Source: Variovorax sp. CF313
GTDB taxonomy: Bacteria > Pseudomonadota > Gammaproteobacteria > Burkholderiales > Burkholderiaceae_C
Assembly (NCBI RefSeq): GCF_000282635.1
Contig: NZ_AKIW01000023.1
Span: forward strand, 1-64,000
Direction: 5' to 3'
DNA: 64,000 nt
The first letter of the stretch is position 1. Each line of letters begins with the position of its first letter. Position numbers and translations under genes: made by a program. Below, piece by piece: positions 17,162 through 28,337 of the stretch. The notes beneath the pieces are model-generated. The model saw only the letters and a list, made by a program, of their open reading frames with translations. It searched no databases and was not told where the DNA came from.

Positions 17162-18397
17162 TCAGCCTTCGTGAGCCACCAGGCGCCCGATCTCGGGCCA
17201 GCGGCCATGCAGCCACACCCATGCGACCAGGCCGATGCCGAGCATGCCCATGGAGGTCAGCGCCAGCGCGAGCGTCGAGTGCATCACCAGCGGCGCCACC
17301 GCGCCGGCCACCACGCCGTTGGCGGTGGAGCCGATCACCGCCTGCAGCGACGAGGCCATGCCGCGGCGCTCCGGGTGCAGGTCGAGCACCAGCAGCGTGA
17401 CCACCGGCACCATCAGCGCCCAGCCGAAGGCGAACACCGCGAGCGGCCACAGCGCCCAGGCCACGTGCGCCTCGAAGAAGGTGTTGGCCACCACGTTGAC
17501 CACCGAGGTCGCCAGCATGATGACGAAGCCGTCGCGGATCTGCCGCTTGGGCGCCACCTTGCCGGCCATGCGGCCGCTGGCGCGCGCGCCGAGCATGATG
17601 CCGCCGATCGTCAGCAGGAAGAACCAGAAGAACTGCTGCGGCTGCAGCGCGAGGTGGTCGCCCAGGAACGCGGGCGCGGCCAGCACGTAGAGGAACATGC
17701 CGTTGAAGGGCACGCCGCTGGCAAAGGCCAGCAGCAGGAAGCGCGGATCGGAGCACAGGTCCCAGTAGCCGCGCAGCAGGTGCCGCACCTGGAAGGGCTG
17801 GCGGTGGTCCTTGTGCAGCGTCTCGGGCAGCAGCTTGTAGTTGGCGGCGAACAGCACCACGCCCACCGCCACCAGGAACCAGAACACCGCATGCCAGCCC
17901 GCGTGCACGAACAGGAAGCCGCCGATGATCGGTGCGATGGCCGGGGCCACGCCGAAGTAGATCGTCACCTGGCTCATCACCCGCTGCGCCTCGGCCGGCG
18001 GGAACATGTCGCGGATCACCGCGCGCGAGACCACGATGCCGGCGCCGGTCGAGAGGCCCTGCAGCCCTCGGAACAGCACGAGCTGCGTGATGTTCTGCGA
18101 CAGCGCGCAGCCCAGCGAGGCGAGCGTGAACACGGCCAGTCCCCACAGCACCACAGGCCGGCGGCCGAAGCTGTCCGACAGCGCACCGTGGAACAGGTTC
18201 ATGAACGCGAAGCCGAACAGGTAGGCCGAGAGCGTCTGCTGCATCTCGGCCGGCGTGGCACCGATGGAGCGCGCAATGCCCGAGAAGGCCGGGATGTAGG
18301 TGTCGATGGAGAAGGGCCCGAGCATGCCGAGCACTGCGAGCAGCACGGCAAGCGCCCAGCGCGGGGCCTGCCAGAGTTTGTCTGCATCGGGATTCAT
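17162..18397 (-). CDS. MFS drug-resistance transporter, Bcr/CflA family
   Basis: This 411-residue protein has 12 predicted transmembrane helices. The early motif FSIDTYIPAFSGIARSIGAT followed by QQTLSAYLFGFAF and GALSDSFGRRPVVLWGL (MFS motif A) is typical of the Bcr/CflA drug:H+ antiporters. The start at 18397 (MNPDADKLWQAPRW) is preferred over one 13 codons upstream because it fits the usual family length. It precedes the HPP/CBS gene in an apparent two-gene operon. The substrate is unknown. Confidence 0.88.
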   Translation of the reverse strand: MNPDADKLWQAPRWALAVLLAVLGMLGPFSIDTYIPAFSGIARSIGATPAEMQQTLSAYLFGFAFMNLFHGALSDSFGRRPVVLWGLAVFTLASLGCALSQNITQLVLFRGLQGLSTGAGIVVSRAVIRDMFPPAEAQRVMSQVTIYFGVAPAIAPIIGGFLFVHAGWHAVFWFLVAVGVVLFAANYKLLPETLHKDHRQPFQVRHLLRGYWDLCSDPRFLLLAFASGVPFNGMFLYVLAAPAFLGDHLALQPQQFFWFFLLTIGGIMLGARASGRMAGKVAPKRQIRDGFVIMLATSVVNVVANTFFEAHVAWALWPLAVFAFGWALMVPVVTLLVLDLHPERRGMASSLQAVIGSTANGVVAGAVAPLVMHSTLALALTSMGMLGIGLVAWVWLHGRWPEIGRLVAHEG

Positions 18398-18442
18398 GGA
18401 AGTTGCTCCATTCTTCTTGTCGTGTGCGGCTCCCAAAAGAGA

Positions 18443-18476
18443 GCGCCCGCCGCCCGGTGAGGGGCGAGGCGGGCGC
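18443..18476 (-). terminator. Stem-loop downstream of rpoD
   Basis: A 9-bp perfect stem (GCGCCCGCC / GGCGGGCGC) with a 16-nt loop lies just after the rpoD stop. On the minus strand it is followed by CTCTTTTGGG, a short T-run. It probably ends rpoD transcription before the MFS gene. Confidence 0.6.
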
Positions 18477-18498
18477 TTGTGGCTTCAGGGAACCCGGA

Positions 18499-20835
<2,337 letters not shown>

Positions 20836-21133
20836 ACGACCTCGTTACGGCAAGAAAGAACAAGCGAAATCACAGGCGCACCGTCACACGGACAGCGCCA
20901 CCACAGCCCGTGCACAGGCACGGACTAAAAACAATTGGGAAAGAGGAATGAATTCCTCAGCAGGCAAGATGTCGGGCGAACATTTGGTATGCAGTCCTTG
21001 CGGTTATTGACCCTTTCCGCCGGAATTTACCGTTGGAGTGCGTTGCGCTAGGGGTCGGCCCGGAGGTGCTGCTGTCGCTCTTGCCTAATTTCGCCAGTTG
21101 CGAAGCCCTACATTATAGCGTGTTGCGCAAATT
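20836..21133. other. rpoD leader region between dnaG and rpoD
   Basis: These 298 bp contain no gene that I can support. Given the promoter at about 21112-21140 (minus strand), the rpoD mRNA would have an untranslated leader near 270 nt, long for a housekeeping gene. I see no known riboswitch motif in it. Confidence 0.5.
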
Positions 21134-21140
21134 TCAAGCA
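21112..21140 (-). promoter_or_regulatory. rpoD promoter candidate overlapping the dnaG stop codon
   Basis: The minus strand carries a perfect TATAAT -10 box at 21117-21112. The matching -35 region would fall at about 21135-21140, across the dnaG stop codon (21136-21134), and is only a weak match; a TTGAAA lies nearby but with 14-bp spacing. It would let rpoD be expressed separately from dnaG. Confidence 0.55.
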
Positions 21141-23158
21141 GTTTCTGAACCCGAGGCGCGCAGGCGGGCGCGCAATTCGAGCCGCCGGGTCTCCAGCGCC
21201 TTGTAGCGCTCCAGGGCTTTCGGGTCTTTCCCGACGGCCGCGATGGCTTCGCTCTGCTGGGCCTTGAGGCGGTCGTCGAGCATGAAATCGAGCACGCTGG
21301 CGAGTTCGCGGGCGGCGTCGGCCAGGTGCTGCGCTTCTTCGCCCTCGGGGATGGGACCGGCTTCGGAGACGGACATCAACCGCTCGGCCAGCGGCTCGAA
21401 GCCGAGTCCGCGCAGGCCTTCGCGCAGGGCTGCCCAGGGCTGGACACCGTGCTCGTGCAGCTGGCTGTCGAGCCAGGTGAAGAGGGCACCGTGATGGCCG
21501 GGCAGTTCGCAGAGCATCAGGTGAAGCTCGTGCGACAGGGCTTCCCACTGCGCCATGTTCGACAGCAGCAGCCGCACCGCCACGTCGGGGCGGCTGGGCG
21601 GGGCGCCGCGTCCGCGCAGGGGCTCGATGGGTTCCTCGAATTTGCCGCCCCAGCGCTTGCCCTTGGTGAACTTGCCGCGCTGCTGGAACTTGGGCTTGCT
21701 ATCGCTTTCATAGCGAGGCGGTTCGTAGTCCTGGGGCGGGGGCATGTCCGGGTAGTAGTCATCACTGTCGCCACCGCTGAAGCCCGAGGGCTCGCTGTGG
21801 CGCTGCGGCGCCGGTGCGCCCCCGGCCTTGCGCGGGCCGGGTGTGGAGGCCCAGAGATCCGACAGCGCCGCCGCATCGAGCTGCACCAGCGTTGCGATCT
21901 CGCTCAGCAACTGGCGCTTGAGTGCGCCGTCGGGCATGGCGCTCCAAAGCGGGCGCACGTTGCTCGTCATGTGGGCGCGGCCCTCGGCGGAAGTCAGGTC
22001 GCAGCCTTCGCGGGCGGCTTCGAGCATGAAGCGCGACAGCGGCGTTGCCTCGTTCACGAAGCGGGCGAAAGCCTCGGCGCCGTGCTCGCGGATGAAGCTG
22101 TCGGGGTCGTGCTCGGCCGGCAGGAACAGGAACTTGATGCTGCGCACATCGGTGGCGTAGGGCAGCGCGCCGTCGAGCGCCTTGCGCGCAGCGCGCCGGC
22201 CCGCGGCGTCGCCGTCGAAGCTGAACACCACCGATTCGGTGAAGCGGAAGAGCTTCTGCACGTGCTCCGTGGTGCAGGCCGTGCCGAGCGTGGCCACCGC
22301 GTTCGGAAAACCGAGCTGCGCCAGCGCCACCACGTCCATGTAGCCTTCGGTGACCAGCGCATAGCCGCGGTCGCGGAAGGCGGCGCGGGCTTCGTAGAGC
22401 CCGTAGAGCTCGCGGCCCTTGCTGAAAACGGGCGTTTCGGGCGAGTTCAGGTACTTGGGCTTCTCGTCGCCCAGCACCCGGCCGCCGAAGCCGATGCATT
22501 CGCCCTTCACATTGCGGATCGGGAACATCACGCGGTCGCGGAAGCGGTCGTAGCGCTTGGCCTCGGCCTCGCTGAGCTGGCCTTCCTCGTTGTTGACGAT
22601 CACCAGCCCGCTCTCGGCGAGCAGGGGGTCGTCATAGTCGGGAAACACGCTGGCGAGCGCGCGCCAGCCGGCCGGCGCATAGCCGATGCCGAACTGCTTG
22701 GCCACTTCGCCCGACACCCCCCGGCCCTTCAGGTATTCGATGGCGCCGGGCGCCTGCCGCAGGTGCTTGCGGTAGGCGTCGCCGGCCTTTTCGAGCACGT
22801 CGCTCAGCGTGGCCTGCTTCTGGCGCTGGCTGGCGGCGCGGGCGCGCTCGGCGGGGGAGGCGTCGTCTTCCGGCACCTGCAGGCCGTACTGGCCGGCCAG
22901 GTCGTGCACCGCCTCGACGAAGCCCATGCCGGCATGCTCCATCAGAAAGCCGATGGCGTTGCCATGCACCCCGCAGCCGAAGCAGTGATAGAACTGCTTG
23001 GTCGGGCTGACGGAGAAGGAGGGCGATTTCTCGCCGTGGAACGGGCACAGGCCCATGAAATTGGCGCCGGCCTTCTTGAGCTGCACATAGCGGCCGACGA
23101 TCTCGACCACATCGGCGCGTGCGATGAGTTCCTGGATGAATGAAGCGGGGATGGTCAT
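21134..23158 (-). CDS. dnaG: DNA primase DnaG
   Basis: This 674-residue primase makes RNA primers at the replication fork. It has an N-terminal CHC2 zinc finger (LCPFHGEKSPSFSV...FHCFGCG-type segment at about residues 37-65), the catalytic core with a TOPRIM motif (VTEGYMDVVAL and the SFDGDAAGRRAARKAL segment), then a Gly/Pro/Lys-rich linker of about 80 residues, and a C-terminal helicase-binding domain. The start at 23158 (MTIPASFIQELIARADVVEI) is the conserved DnaG opening. rpsU is not upstream; a YihY-family gene diverges instead. Confidence 0.96.
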   Translation of the reverse strand: MTIPASFIQELIARADVVEIVGRYVQLKKAGANFMGLCPFHGEKSPSFSVSPTKQFYHCFGCGVHGNAIGFLMEHAGMGFVEAVHDLAGQYGLQVPEDDASPAERARAASQRQKQATLSDVLEKAGDAYRKHLRQAPGAIEYLKGRGVSGEVAKQFGIGYAPAGWRALASVFPDYDDPLLAESGLVIVNNEEGQLSEAEAKRYDRFRDRVMFPIRNVKGECIGFGGRVLGDEKPKYLNSPETPVFSKGRELYGLYEARAAFRDRGYALVTEGYMDVVALAQLGFPNAVATLGTACTTEHVQKLFRFTESVVFSFDGDAAGRRAARKALDGALPYATDVRSIKFLFLPAEHDPDSFIREHGAEAFARFVNEATPLSRFMLEAAREGCDLTSAEGRAHMTSNVRPLWSAMPDGALKRQLLSEIATLVQLDAAALSDLWASTPGPRKAGGAPAPQRHSEPSGFSGGDSDDYYPDMPPPQDYEPPRYESDSKPKFQQRGKFTKGKRWGGKFEEPIEPLRGRGAPPSRPDVAVRLLLSNMAQWEALSHELHLMLCELPGHHGALFTWLDSQLHEHGVQPWAALREGLRGLGFEPLAERLMSVSEAGPIPEGEEAQHLADAARELASVLDFMLDDRLKAQQSEAIAAVGKDPKALERYKALETRRLELRARLRASGSETA

Positions 23159-23238
23159 GTAGGCGAAGAGCGGCAAATCATACGCAAGCGGGCGAAGCCT
23201 CGCGCCCCGGCGGCATACTGAAAGCGACCGGATCACGC

Positions 23239-24186
23239 ATGACGATGCCCAAACCCCTGCAACACATCGCGCCGCTGCTGCGCCACCCCCTGCGGTTCGC
23301 CTGGGACGCGCTCAAGGAATTTCGCGCCAACCAGGGCCTGCTGCTCGCGGGGGCAGTGGCGTACTACGCCTTGCTGTCCATCGTGCCGCTGCTGATCGTG
23401 AGCGTGATCGCCCTGTCGCACGTCATCGAGCAGGCCGAGCTGCTGCGCACCATCGGGCGGTACCTCGAATGGCTGCTTCCGGGGCAGTCGAAAGCCATCG
23501 TGGCCGAGCTGTCGAGCTTCCTGGACCATCGCGACGTGCTGGGGCCGGTGTTGCTGGTGACGATGATCTTCTTCAGCTCCCTGGCCTTCAGCGTGCTCGA
23601 AAGTGCCATGGCGGTGATCTTTCACCACCGCAAGGCGGACCACAAACGCCATTTCCTGGTATCGGTGGCCATGCCCTATGTCTACATCCTGTGCCTGTGC
23701 GTCGGGTTGCTGCTCGTCACGCTGGTGTCGGGCGCGCTGCAACTGGTGGGGCAGGAAAGCGTCGACCTGCTGGGGCGCAGCTGGTCGCTGTCGGGTGTTT
23801 CGGGGCTGCTGCTGTACCTGCTGGGGCTGGGCGGCGAGATCTTCATGCTGACTTCGCTCTACCTCGTGATGCCGGCCGGGCGCATGTCGCTGCGCCATGC
23901 GCTGCTGGGCGGCGTGACGGCCGCGCTGCTGTGGGAGGCCACGCGGCGCGTGCTGATCTGGTACTTCTCGACGCTGTCGCAGGTGAATGTGGTCTACGGC
24001 TCGCTCACCACGGCCATCGTGGTGCTGCTGAGCCTGGAGATCGCCGCCACGCTGGTGCTGCTGGGCGCCCAGGTGATCGCGAACTACGAGCGCCTGGACC
24101 GCACCGGCAGCACGAAGCCGCCCAAATCCGCTCTCAGCGGGGAGCCAATCGAATCGCTCCGTCCAGACGAATCACCTCGCCGTTGA
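23239..24186 (+). CDS. YihY/BrkB-family inner-membrane protein
   Basis: This 315-residue protein has six hydrophobic segments and the YihY signature near the N-terminus ([21 protein letters not shown]), plus [24 protein letters not shown] late in the protein. The name RNase BN once given to this family is obsolete; the function is not established, and some members are candidate transporters. It diverges from dnaG. Its last 53 bp overlap the 3' end of the convergent SDR gene, the longest gene overlap in the window. Confidence 0.88.
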   Translation: MTMPKPLQHIAPLLRHPLRFAWDALKEFRANQGLLLAGAVAYYALLSIVPLLIVSVIALSHVIEQAELLRTIGRYLEWLLPGQSKAIVAELSSFLDHRDVLGPVLLVTMIFFSSLAFSVLESAMAVIFHHRKADHKRHFLVSVAMPYVYILCLCVGLLLVTLVSGALQLVGQESVDLLGRSWSLSGVSGLLLYLLGLGGEIFMLTSLYLVMPAGRMSLRHALLGGVTAALLWEATRRVLIWYFSTLSQVNVVYGSLTTAIVVLLSLEIAATLVLLGAQVIANYERLDRTGSTKPPKSALSGEPIESLRPDESPRR

Positions 24187-24892
24187 GCATGTCGTTCTCG
24201 ATGATGTGCTTCGCCAGCTTGGCGTAGTCCTCGGGCGTGCCCAGGCGGGAAGGGAAGGGCACGCTGGCGGCCAGGGCATCCTGCACTTCCTGCGGCATGC
24301 CGAACAGCATGGGCGTGCCGAAGATGCCGGGGGCGATGGTCATGTTGCGGATGCCGCTGCGTGCGAGGTCGCGGGCAATGGGCAGCGTCATGCCGACCAC
24401 GCCGCCTTTCGAGGCGCTGTAGGCGGCCTGGCCGATCTGGCCGTCGTAGGCCGCGACCGAGGCGGTCGAGATCAGCACGCCGCGCTCGCCGGTGGCTTCG
24501 GGCTCGTTCCTGCCCATGGCGTCGGCCGCCAGGCGGATCATGTTGAAGCTGCCGATCAGGTTGACCGTGACGGTCTTGCTGAACACGGCCAGCGCGTGCG
24601 GGCCGTTCTTGCCTACCGTCTTCTCGGCCGGTGCGATGCCGGCGCAATTGACGAGGCCGACCAGCTTGCCGAGCTTGAGCGCGGCGGCCACCGCGGCCTG
24701 GCCGTCGGCTTCCTGGCTCACGTCGCACTTGACGAACACGCCGCCGATTTCCCTGGCAACGGCTTCGCCCTTGTCAGCCTGCATGTCGGCGATCACCACC
24801 TTGGCGCCGTTGGCCGCCAGCATGCGCGCCGTGCCTTCGCCGAGGCCCGAAGCGCCACCGGTCACGATAAAAACCTTGCCGTCGATCTGCAT
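24134..24892 (-). CDS. SDR-family 3-hydroxyacyl-CoA dehydrogenase (HSD17B10-like)
   Basis: This 252-residue NAD-dependent oxidoreductase has the glycine-rich cofactor motif [16 protein letters not shown], an Asp at the end of the second strand (VVIADMQ, favouring NAD), NCAGI and the catalytic YSASKGG with Ser upstream in [11 protein letters not shown]. It most resembles type-2 3-hydroxyacyl-CoA dehydrogenases of beta-oxidation and branched-chain amino-acid breakdown. It ends inside the 3' end of the YihY gene. No partner beta-oxidation genes are adjacent. Confidence 0.88.
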   Translation of the reverse strand: MQIDGKVFIVTGGASGLGEGTARMLAANGAKVVIADMQADKGEAVAREIGGVFVKCDVSQEADGQAAVAAALKLGKLVGLVNCAGIAPAEKTVGKNGPHALAVFSKTVTVNLIGSFNMIRLAADAMGRNEPEATGERGVLISTASVAAYDGQIGQAAYSASKGGVVGMTLPIARDLARSGIRNMTIAPGIFGTPMLFGMPQEVQDALAASVPFPSRLGTPEDYAKLAKHIIENDMLNGEVIRLDGAIRLAPR

Positions 24893-24942
24893 GGAGAGTC
24901 TCCTGAAATGAGACCCGCATTATCGAAGAGGCCCGCCAGACG

Positions 24943-24971
24943 AAAAAAAGGCCTCGTCGTGAGACGAGGCC
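24943..24971 (-). terminator. Rho-independent terminator of the phasin gene
   Basis: On the minus strand a 9-bp stem (GGCCTCGTC, 4-nt loop, GACGAGGCC) is followed by seven T residues. It lies about 50 bp after the phasin stop and upstream of the SDR start, so it separates these two transcription units. Confidence 0.85.
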
Positions 24972-25022
24972 CTGAATTGGATCCGTGAGGACCCAAGGAG
25001 ACAACTGGTGGTGGTCGCCAGC

Positions 25023-25574
25023 TTAGCGCTTGCGCGAAGCGGTTGCGGTCTTTGCGGCGGCAACGGCTTGCGTCGACACGGCATTGAAGTTGGCTTCGGC
25101 GACGTCCGATGCTTGCTTGACGGCCTTCTGGACGGATTCGAAAGCGTTGTTGGCGGCAGCCACGGCGCTCTTCAGCACGGCAACGGCGGTTTCCGAACCG
25201 GCGGGGGCGTTCTTGGAAGCGCTGTCGACCAGGCCGACGAAGGCTTGCTGGGCTTCGGCAGCCTTGGCTTCGAAGGCCTTGCCGAATTCGGCGCCGGTGC
25301 CTTGGGCGATGTCGTACAGGTGACGGCTGTAGGCAGCGGTCTTTTCAGCCAGCGGCTGGAACAGGCTGGCTTGCAGCGTCAGCAGCTCTTGGGCGTCCTT
25401 GACGCTCAGGGCGGCCTGGGCGGTGCTCTGGGCTTCGACCAGGGCAGCCTTCGAGGCGGTCACGTTCAGTTCGACGAGCTTCTCGACGCCTTCGAAAGCC
25501 TTGGTGGTCAGGCCGAAGAGGGTTTCGAGGTTTGCCTTTTGGGCGGCGAGGATTTGGTCAGCGGTCAGGGCCAT
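25023..25574 (-). CDS. phaP: Phasin (polyhydroxyalkanoate granule-associated protein)
   Basis: This 183-residue protein is rich in Ala, Lys, Glu and Gln and predicted to be nearly all alpha-helical. It opens with [36 protein letters not shown], the start of the phasin_2 family (only partly quoted: [20 protein letters not shown]). Phasins coat PHA granules and limit their coalescence. The start at 25574 has a GGAG-like site upstream. A strong promoter flanked by CTGC-N3-GCAG-type sites lies upstream, fitting control by PhaR. The gene ends in a clear terminator. No PHA synthase is in the window. Confidence 0.92.
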   Translation of the reverse strand: MALTADQILAAQKANLETLFGLTTKAFEGVEKLVELNVTASKAALVEAQSTAQAALSVKDAQELLTLQASLFQPLAEKTAAYSRHLYDIAQGTGAEFGKAFEAKAAEAQQAFVGLVDSASKNAPAGSETAVAVLKSAVAAANNAFESVQKAVKQASDVAEANFNAVSTQAVAAAKTATASRKR

Positions 25575-25639
25575 TTGGGAAATCTCCAGAAGGGGATGAT
25601 TGAGTGGTCGGTTCACGTTGCGCTGTCTCGCCGTCTATG

Positions 25640-25650
25640 TTGCGGTGCAG
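25640..25650. promoter_or_regulatory. Downstream PhaR-like half-palindrome at the phasin promoter
   Basis: TTGCGGTGCAG matches the CTGC-N3-GCAG pattern described for PhaR sites in Paracoccus with one change (C to T). It lies just past the predicted transcription start of phaP, where a bound repressor would block initiation. Confidence 0.45.
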
Positions 25651-25660
25651 CATGGCCTCA

Positions 25661-25688
25661 AGTATAGGCAGCTGAGTTTTGCGATCAA
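25661..25688 (-). promoter_or_regulatory. Sigma-70 promoter of the phasin gene
   Basis: On the minus strand TTGATC (-35, 25688-25683) and TATACT (-10, 25666-25661) are separated by 16 bp. Transcription would start near 25654 and give a leader of about 80 nt. Confidence 0.7.
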
Positions 25689-25695
25689 GGGGTTT

Positions 25696-25712
25696 TTGCT
25701 GCCATGCAGCAA
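25696..25712. promoter_or_regulatory. Upstream PhaR operator candidate (CTGC-N3-GCAG)
   Basis: TTGCTGC-CAT-GCAGCAA is a perfect 7-bp dyad containing CTGC-N3-GCAG, the motif reported for the PHA-responsive repressor PhaR. It begins 8 bp upstream of the phaP -35 box. With the site at 25640-25650 it brackets the promoter. Confidence 0.6.
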
Positions 25713-25734
25713 TTTAGAAGCCATCTTCTAAATT
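25711..25734. promoter_or_regulatory. Perfect 10-bp inverted repeat before the thioesterase gene
   Basis: AATTTAGAAG and CTTCTAAATT form a perfect dyad with a 4-nt centre (CCAT), ending 26 bp before the thioesterase start and adjoining the PhaR-like site. It could be an operator for the thioesterase or a small hairpin in its leader. Confidence 0.5.
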
Positions 25735-25760
25735 CGGCTTCCCGGGCAAAATGCCGCGCG

Positions 25761-26204
25761 ATGAGCGCCCCGACCAAACCAATCCCCCAGGCGCGCGGCA
25801 GCTACCGCGCCTTCCGCAGCATTCCCACGCGCTGGGCCGACAACGACATGTACGGCCACGTCAACAACGTCGTCTACTACAGCTGGTTCGACACCGCGGT
25901 GAATGCACTGCTGATCGAGCGCGGCGCGCTCGATATCCACCAGGGCTCCACGATCGGCTTCGTGGTGGAGACGCAGTGCAACTATTTCGCGCCCATCGCG
26001 TTCCCGCAAACCGTCGAGGCGGGCATCCGGGTGGCACAGGCGGGCCGGTCGAGCGTGCGGTATGAAATCGCGCTGTTCGCCGAGGGCGCGGACAGCGCTG
26101 CAGCACAGGGCCACTTCATCCACGTCTACGTGGACCGCGTCACGCAGCGCCCGGTACCGCTACCCGAGGCGCTGCAACGCGTGGTCGATTCGCTCAAGGC
26201 TTGA
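25761..26204 (+). CDS. Acyl-CoA thioesterase, 4HBT hot-dog family
   Basis: This 147-residue protein has the 4-hydroxybenzoyl-CoA thioesterase signature [20 protein letters not shown], whose first-half Asp is the likely catalytic residue. Hot-dog enzymes of this length cleave short to medium acyl-CoA or aryl-CoA esters as dimers or tetramers. The start at 25761 ([20 protein letters not shown]) is chosen because the fold begins soon after. It is divergent from phaP. Its 3' end overlaps the convergent Cys-repeat gene by 11 bp. Confidence 0.85.
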   Translation: MSAPTKPIPQARGSYRAFRSIPTRWADNDMYGHVNNVVYYSWFDTAVNALLIERGALDIHQGSTIGFVVETQCNYFAPIAFPQTVEAGIRVAQAGRSSVRYEIALFAEGADSAAAQGHFIHVYVDRVTQRPVPLPEALQRVVDSLKA

Positions 26205-26628
26205 CCGGCGCGGTCCGTTCTGAAGCGGTCTTCTTCATCGCCTTGATGTCGGCCTTGCCCTGGGCTTCGTCGGCCTTGGCCTGCTTCACGCAGGCGGCCT
26301 TCGCATCGCCCTTCTGGTCGTCGCACTTTTCCTTCGCGACTTCGTAGGTGGCCTTCACCTTCTCTTCAGCCACGTTGCGGGCGTGGCTGTCGCTCGGCTG
26401 GTACTGCTGCTCCAGCTCGGCCTTGGCGACGTTTTCCTTGCCCTTGGCTTCCTTCTGGCAGACGTCCTTGGCGTTGTCCTTCATCGTGTCGCACTGGGCC
26501 TTCGCGACCTTGTAGTCGGCCTCGATCTTTTCCTTGGCGACCTTGTATTCATCCTTGGTCATGGCGCTGGCCTGCGTGGCCACGAAGCAGGTGGAGGCGA
26601 GGGCCAGCATGAGGAGATGCTTTTTCAT
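26194..26628 (-). CDS. Periplasmic Lys/Ala-rich protein with two C-X10-C repeats
   Basis: This 144-residue protein of unknown function has a signal peptide ([22 protein letters not shown]). The mature part is a charged helical region made of two related units of about 56 residues. Each has a VAKxxC...C pattern: Cys at 46/57 and at 102/113, both C-X10-C. The equal spacing implies two intrachain disulfides, each pinning a helical hairpin. It resembles proteins loosely annotated as TolA-like in relatives, but shows no TolA domain. It lies 41 bp downstream of a CsbD stress gene and is probably co-transcribed with it. Confidence 0.75.
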   Translation of the reverse strand: MKKHLLMLALASTCFVATQASAMTKDEYKVAKEKIEADYKVAKAQCDTMKDNAKDVCQKEAKGKENVAKAELEQQYQPSDSHARNVAEEKVKATYEVAKEKCDDQKGDAKAACVKQAKADEAQGKADIKAMKKTASERTAPVKP

Positions 26629-26669
26629 GGGATGTTTTCCTTCGGGAGTGGATGAAATTCGGGGGCTGC

Positions 26670-26903
26670 TCAATAGCGTTCGAACCAGAGCGCGTCCGGC
26701 GTGCGGCCGTCGCGCGATTCCCAGTCCTTGACCTGCTTCTCGGCTTCTTCGCGGCTGATGCCGTGGCGCTCCTGGATGCGGCCGAGCAGCTGGTCGCGCT
26801 TGCCCGCGATGACGTCGAAGTCGTCGTCGGTCAGCTTCCCCCATTGCTCCTTGACCTTGCCCTTGAGCTGTTTCCAGTTGCCTTTGACGGTGTCCTTGTT
26901 CAT
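26670..26903 (-). CDS. CsbD-family stress-response protein
   Basis: This 77-residue hydrophilic protein starts MNKDTVKGNWKQLKGKVKEQWGKL (partly quoted: NWKQLKGKVKEQWGKLTDDD), the defining CsbD sequence. CsbD proteins are induced under general stress; their molecular action is unknown. A GGAGG ribosome-binding site precedes the start. It forms a likely two-gene unit with the Cys-repeat periplasmic protein. Confidence 0.9.
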   Translation of the reverse strand: MNKDTVKGNWKQLKGKVKEQWGKLTDDDFDVIAGKRDQLLGRIQERHGISREEAEKQVKDWESRDGRTPDALWFERY

Positions 26904-27081
26904 GCGAACCTCCTTTGAGCCAGGTTGATCCGGCGGGCCGTGTGCTTCGCCGTGGAGTCACTGTCATCGGGGGGATTCACCCTCACGGTAGGACGTGCAG
27001 TTCAGGCCCCGTAGGCAGAGGCCGACTCACCCCGTGATAATCGAACGGACGCCGAAAGTTTGAGACACCGCGCACAGCACC

Positions 27082-28302
27082 ATGATCATTCACAGCCTGC
27101 TCGACACCGACCTCTACAAGTTCACGATGATGCAGGTGGTCCTGCATCACTTCCCCGGGGCCCGGGTCGAGTACCGCTTCAAGTGCCGCAACCCCGGCGT
27201 CGACCTGGCGCAGTTCGCGGGACAGATCCGGGACGAGGTGCGCAGCCTGTGCTCGCTGCAGTTCCGCGACGCCGAGCTGGCCTACCTGCGCTCGATGCGT
27301 TTCATCAAGAGCGACTTCGTCGACTTCCTCGGGCTCTTCCGGCTCAATGAGAAGTACATCAACATCGTTCCCCAGCCCTCGGGCGAGCTCGAGATCCGCA
27401 TCAAGGGGCCATGGCTGCACACCATCCTGTTCGAGATCCCGGTGCTGGCCATCGTCAACGAGGTGTACTTCCGCAATACGCAGAAGAAGCCCGACTTCGA
27501 GGAAGGCCGCCGCCGGCTCGAAACCAAGATCACCCAGCTGCAGGACGCAGGCCTCGCCGACCTGAAGATCGCCGACTACGGCACGCGCCGCCGCTTCTCC
27601 AAGGACTGGCACGAAGAGGTGCTGCGCACGCTGACCGCCCGACTCGGCGCCGTCACCTCGCCGCCGGTGCAGGCGCCGCCCGGCACGCGGCTGCCGCAGC
27701 TCGCGGGCACCAGCAACGTGCTGTACGCGATGAAGCTGGGCCTGATCCCGCTAGGCACCATGGCCCACGAATACCTGCAGGCCTGCCAGGCGCTCGGCCC
27801 GCGGCTGCGTGACAGCCAGATCTTCGGCTTCGAGAGCTGGGCGCGCGAGTACCGCGGCGACCTGGGCATCGCGCTGTCCGACGTGTACGGCATGAACGCG
27901 TTCCTGCGCGACTTCGACATGTATTTCTGCAAGCTCTTCGACGGCGCCCGCCACGACAGCGGCGACCCGTTCCAGTGGGGCGAGCGCATGCTGGCGCACT
28001 ACGTCGCCAACCGGGTCGATCCGCGCACCAAGACGCTGATCTTCAGCGACGGCCTCACGGTGCCGCGCACCATCGAGCTCTACCAGCAGTTCCGCGGCCG
28101 CTGCCAGCTGGCCTTCGGCATCGGCACCAACCTCACCAACGATCTGGGCTACGAGCCGCTGCAGATCGTCATCAAGATGATCCACTGCAACGACCAGCCG
28201 GTGGCCAAGCTGTCGGACACGCCATCCAAGAACATGTGCGAGGACGAAAAATACCTGGCCTACCTGCGCCAGGTCTTCGAGATCGAACAACCCCCGGCTT
28301 GA
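27082..28302 (+). CDS. pncB: Nicotinate phosphoribosyltransferase PncB
   Basis: This 406-residue enzyme converts nicotinate and PRPP to nicotinate mononucleotide in NAD salvage. It starts [20 protein letters not shown], typical of PncB. The [11 protein letters not shown] segment contains the His that is phosphorylated in the Salmonella enzyme, and [14 protein letters not shown] lies in the active site. Length equals the E. coli protein closely. An NhaD-like antiporter gene follows after 35 bp. Confidence 0.94.
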   Translation: MIIHSLLDTDLYKFTMMQVVLHHFPGARVEYRFKCRNPGVDLAQFAGQIRDEVRSLCSLQFRDAELAYLRSMRFIKSDFVDFLGLFRLNEKYINIVPQPSGELEIRIKGPWLHTILFEIPVLAIVNEVYFRNTQKKPDFEEGRRRLETKITQLQDAGLADLKIADYGTRRRFSKDWHEEVLRTLTARLGAVTSPPVQAPPGTRLPQLAGTSNVLYAMKLGLIPLGTMAHEYLQACQALGPRLRDSQIFGFESWAREYRGDLGIALSDVYGMNAFLRDFDMYFCKLFDGARHDSGDPFQWGERMLAHYVANRVDPRTKTLIFSDGLTVPRTIELYQQFRGRCQLAFGIGTNLTNDLGYEPLQIVIKMIHCNDQPVAKLSDTPSKNMCEDEKYLAYLRQVFEIEQPPA

Positions 28303-28337
28303 AGGCTGTACTGACCCCTCTGGTACGGTACGGCCCC

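Noticed and set aside
14788-17208. Two long open frames on both strands across the Bug and HPP genes
   Set aside because: Both are shadows; each crosses the intergenic repeat and real genes in the wrong phase.
21118-21132. TTGAAA as the -35 box of rpoD
   Set aside because: Its spacing to the perfect TATAAT is only 14 bp, too short for a normal sigma-70 promoter.
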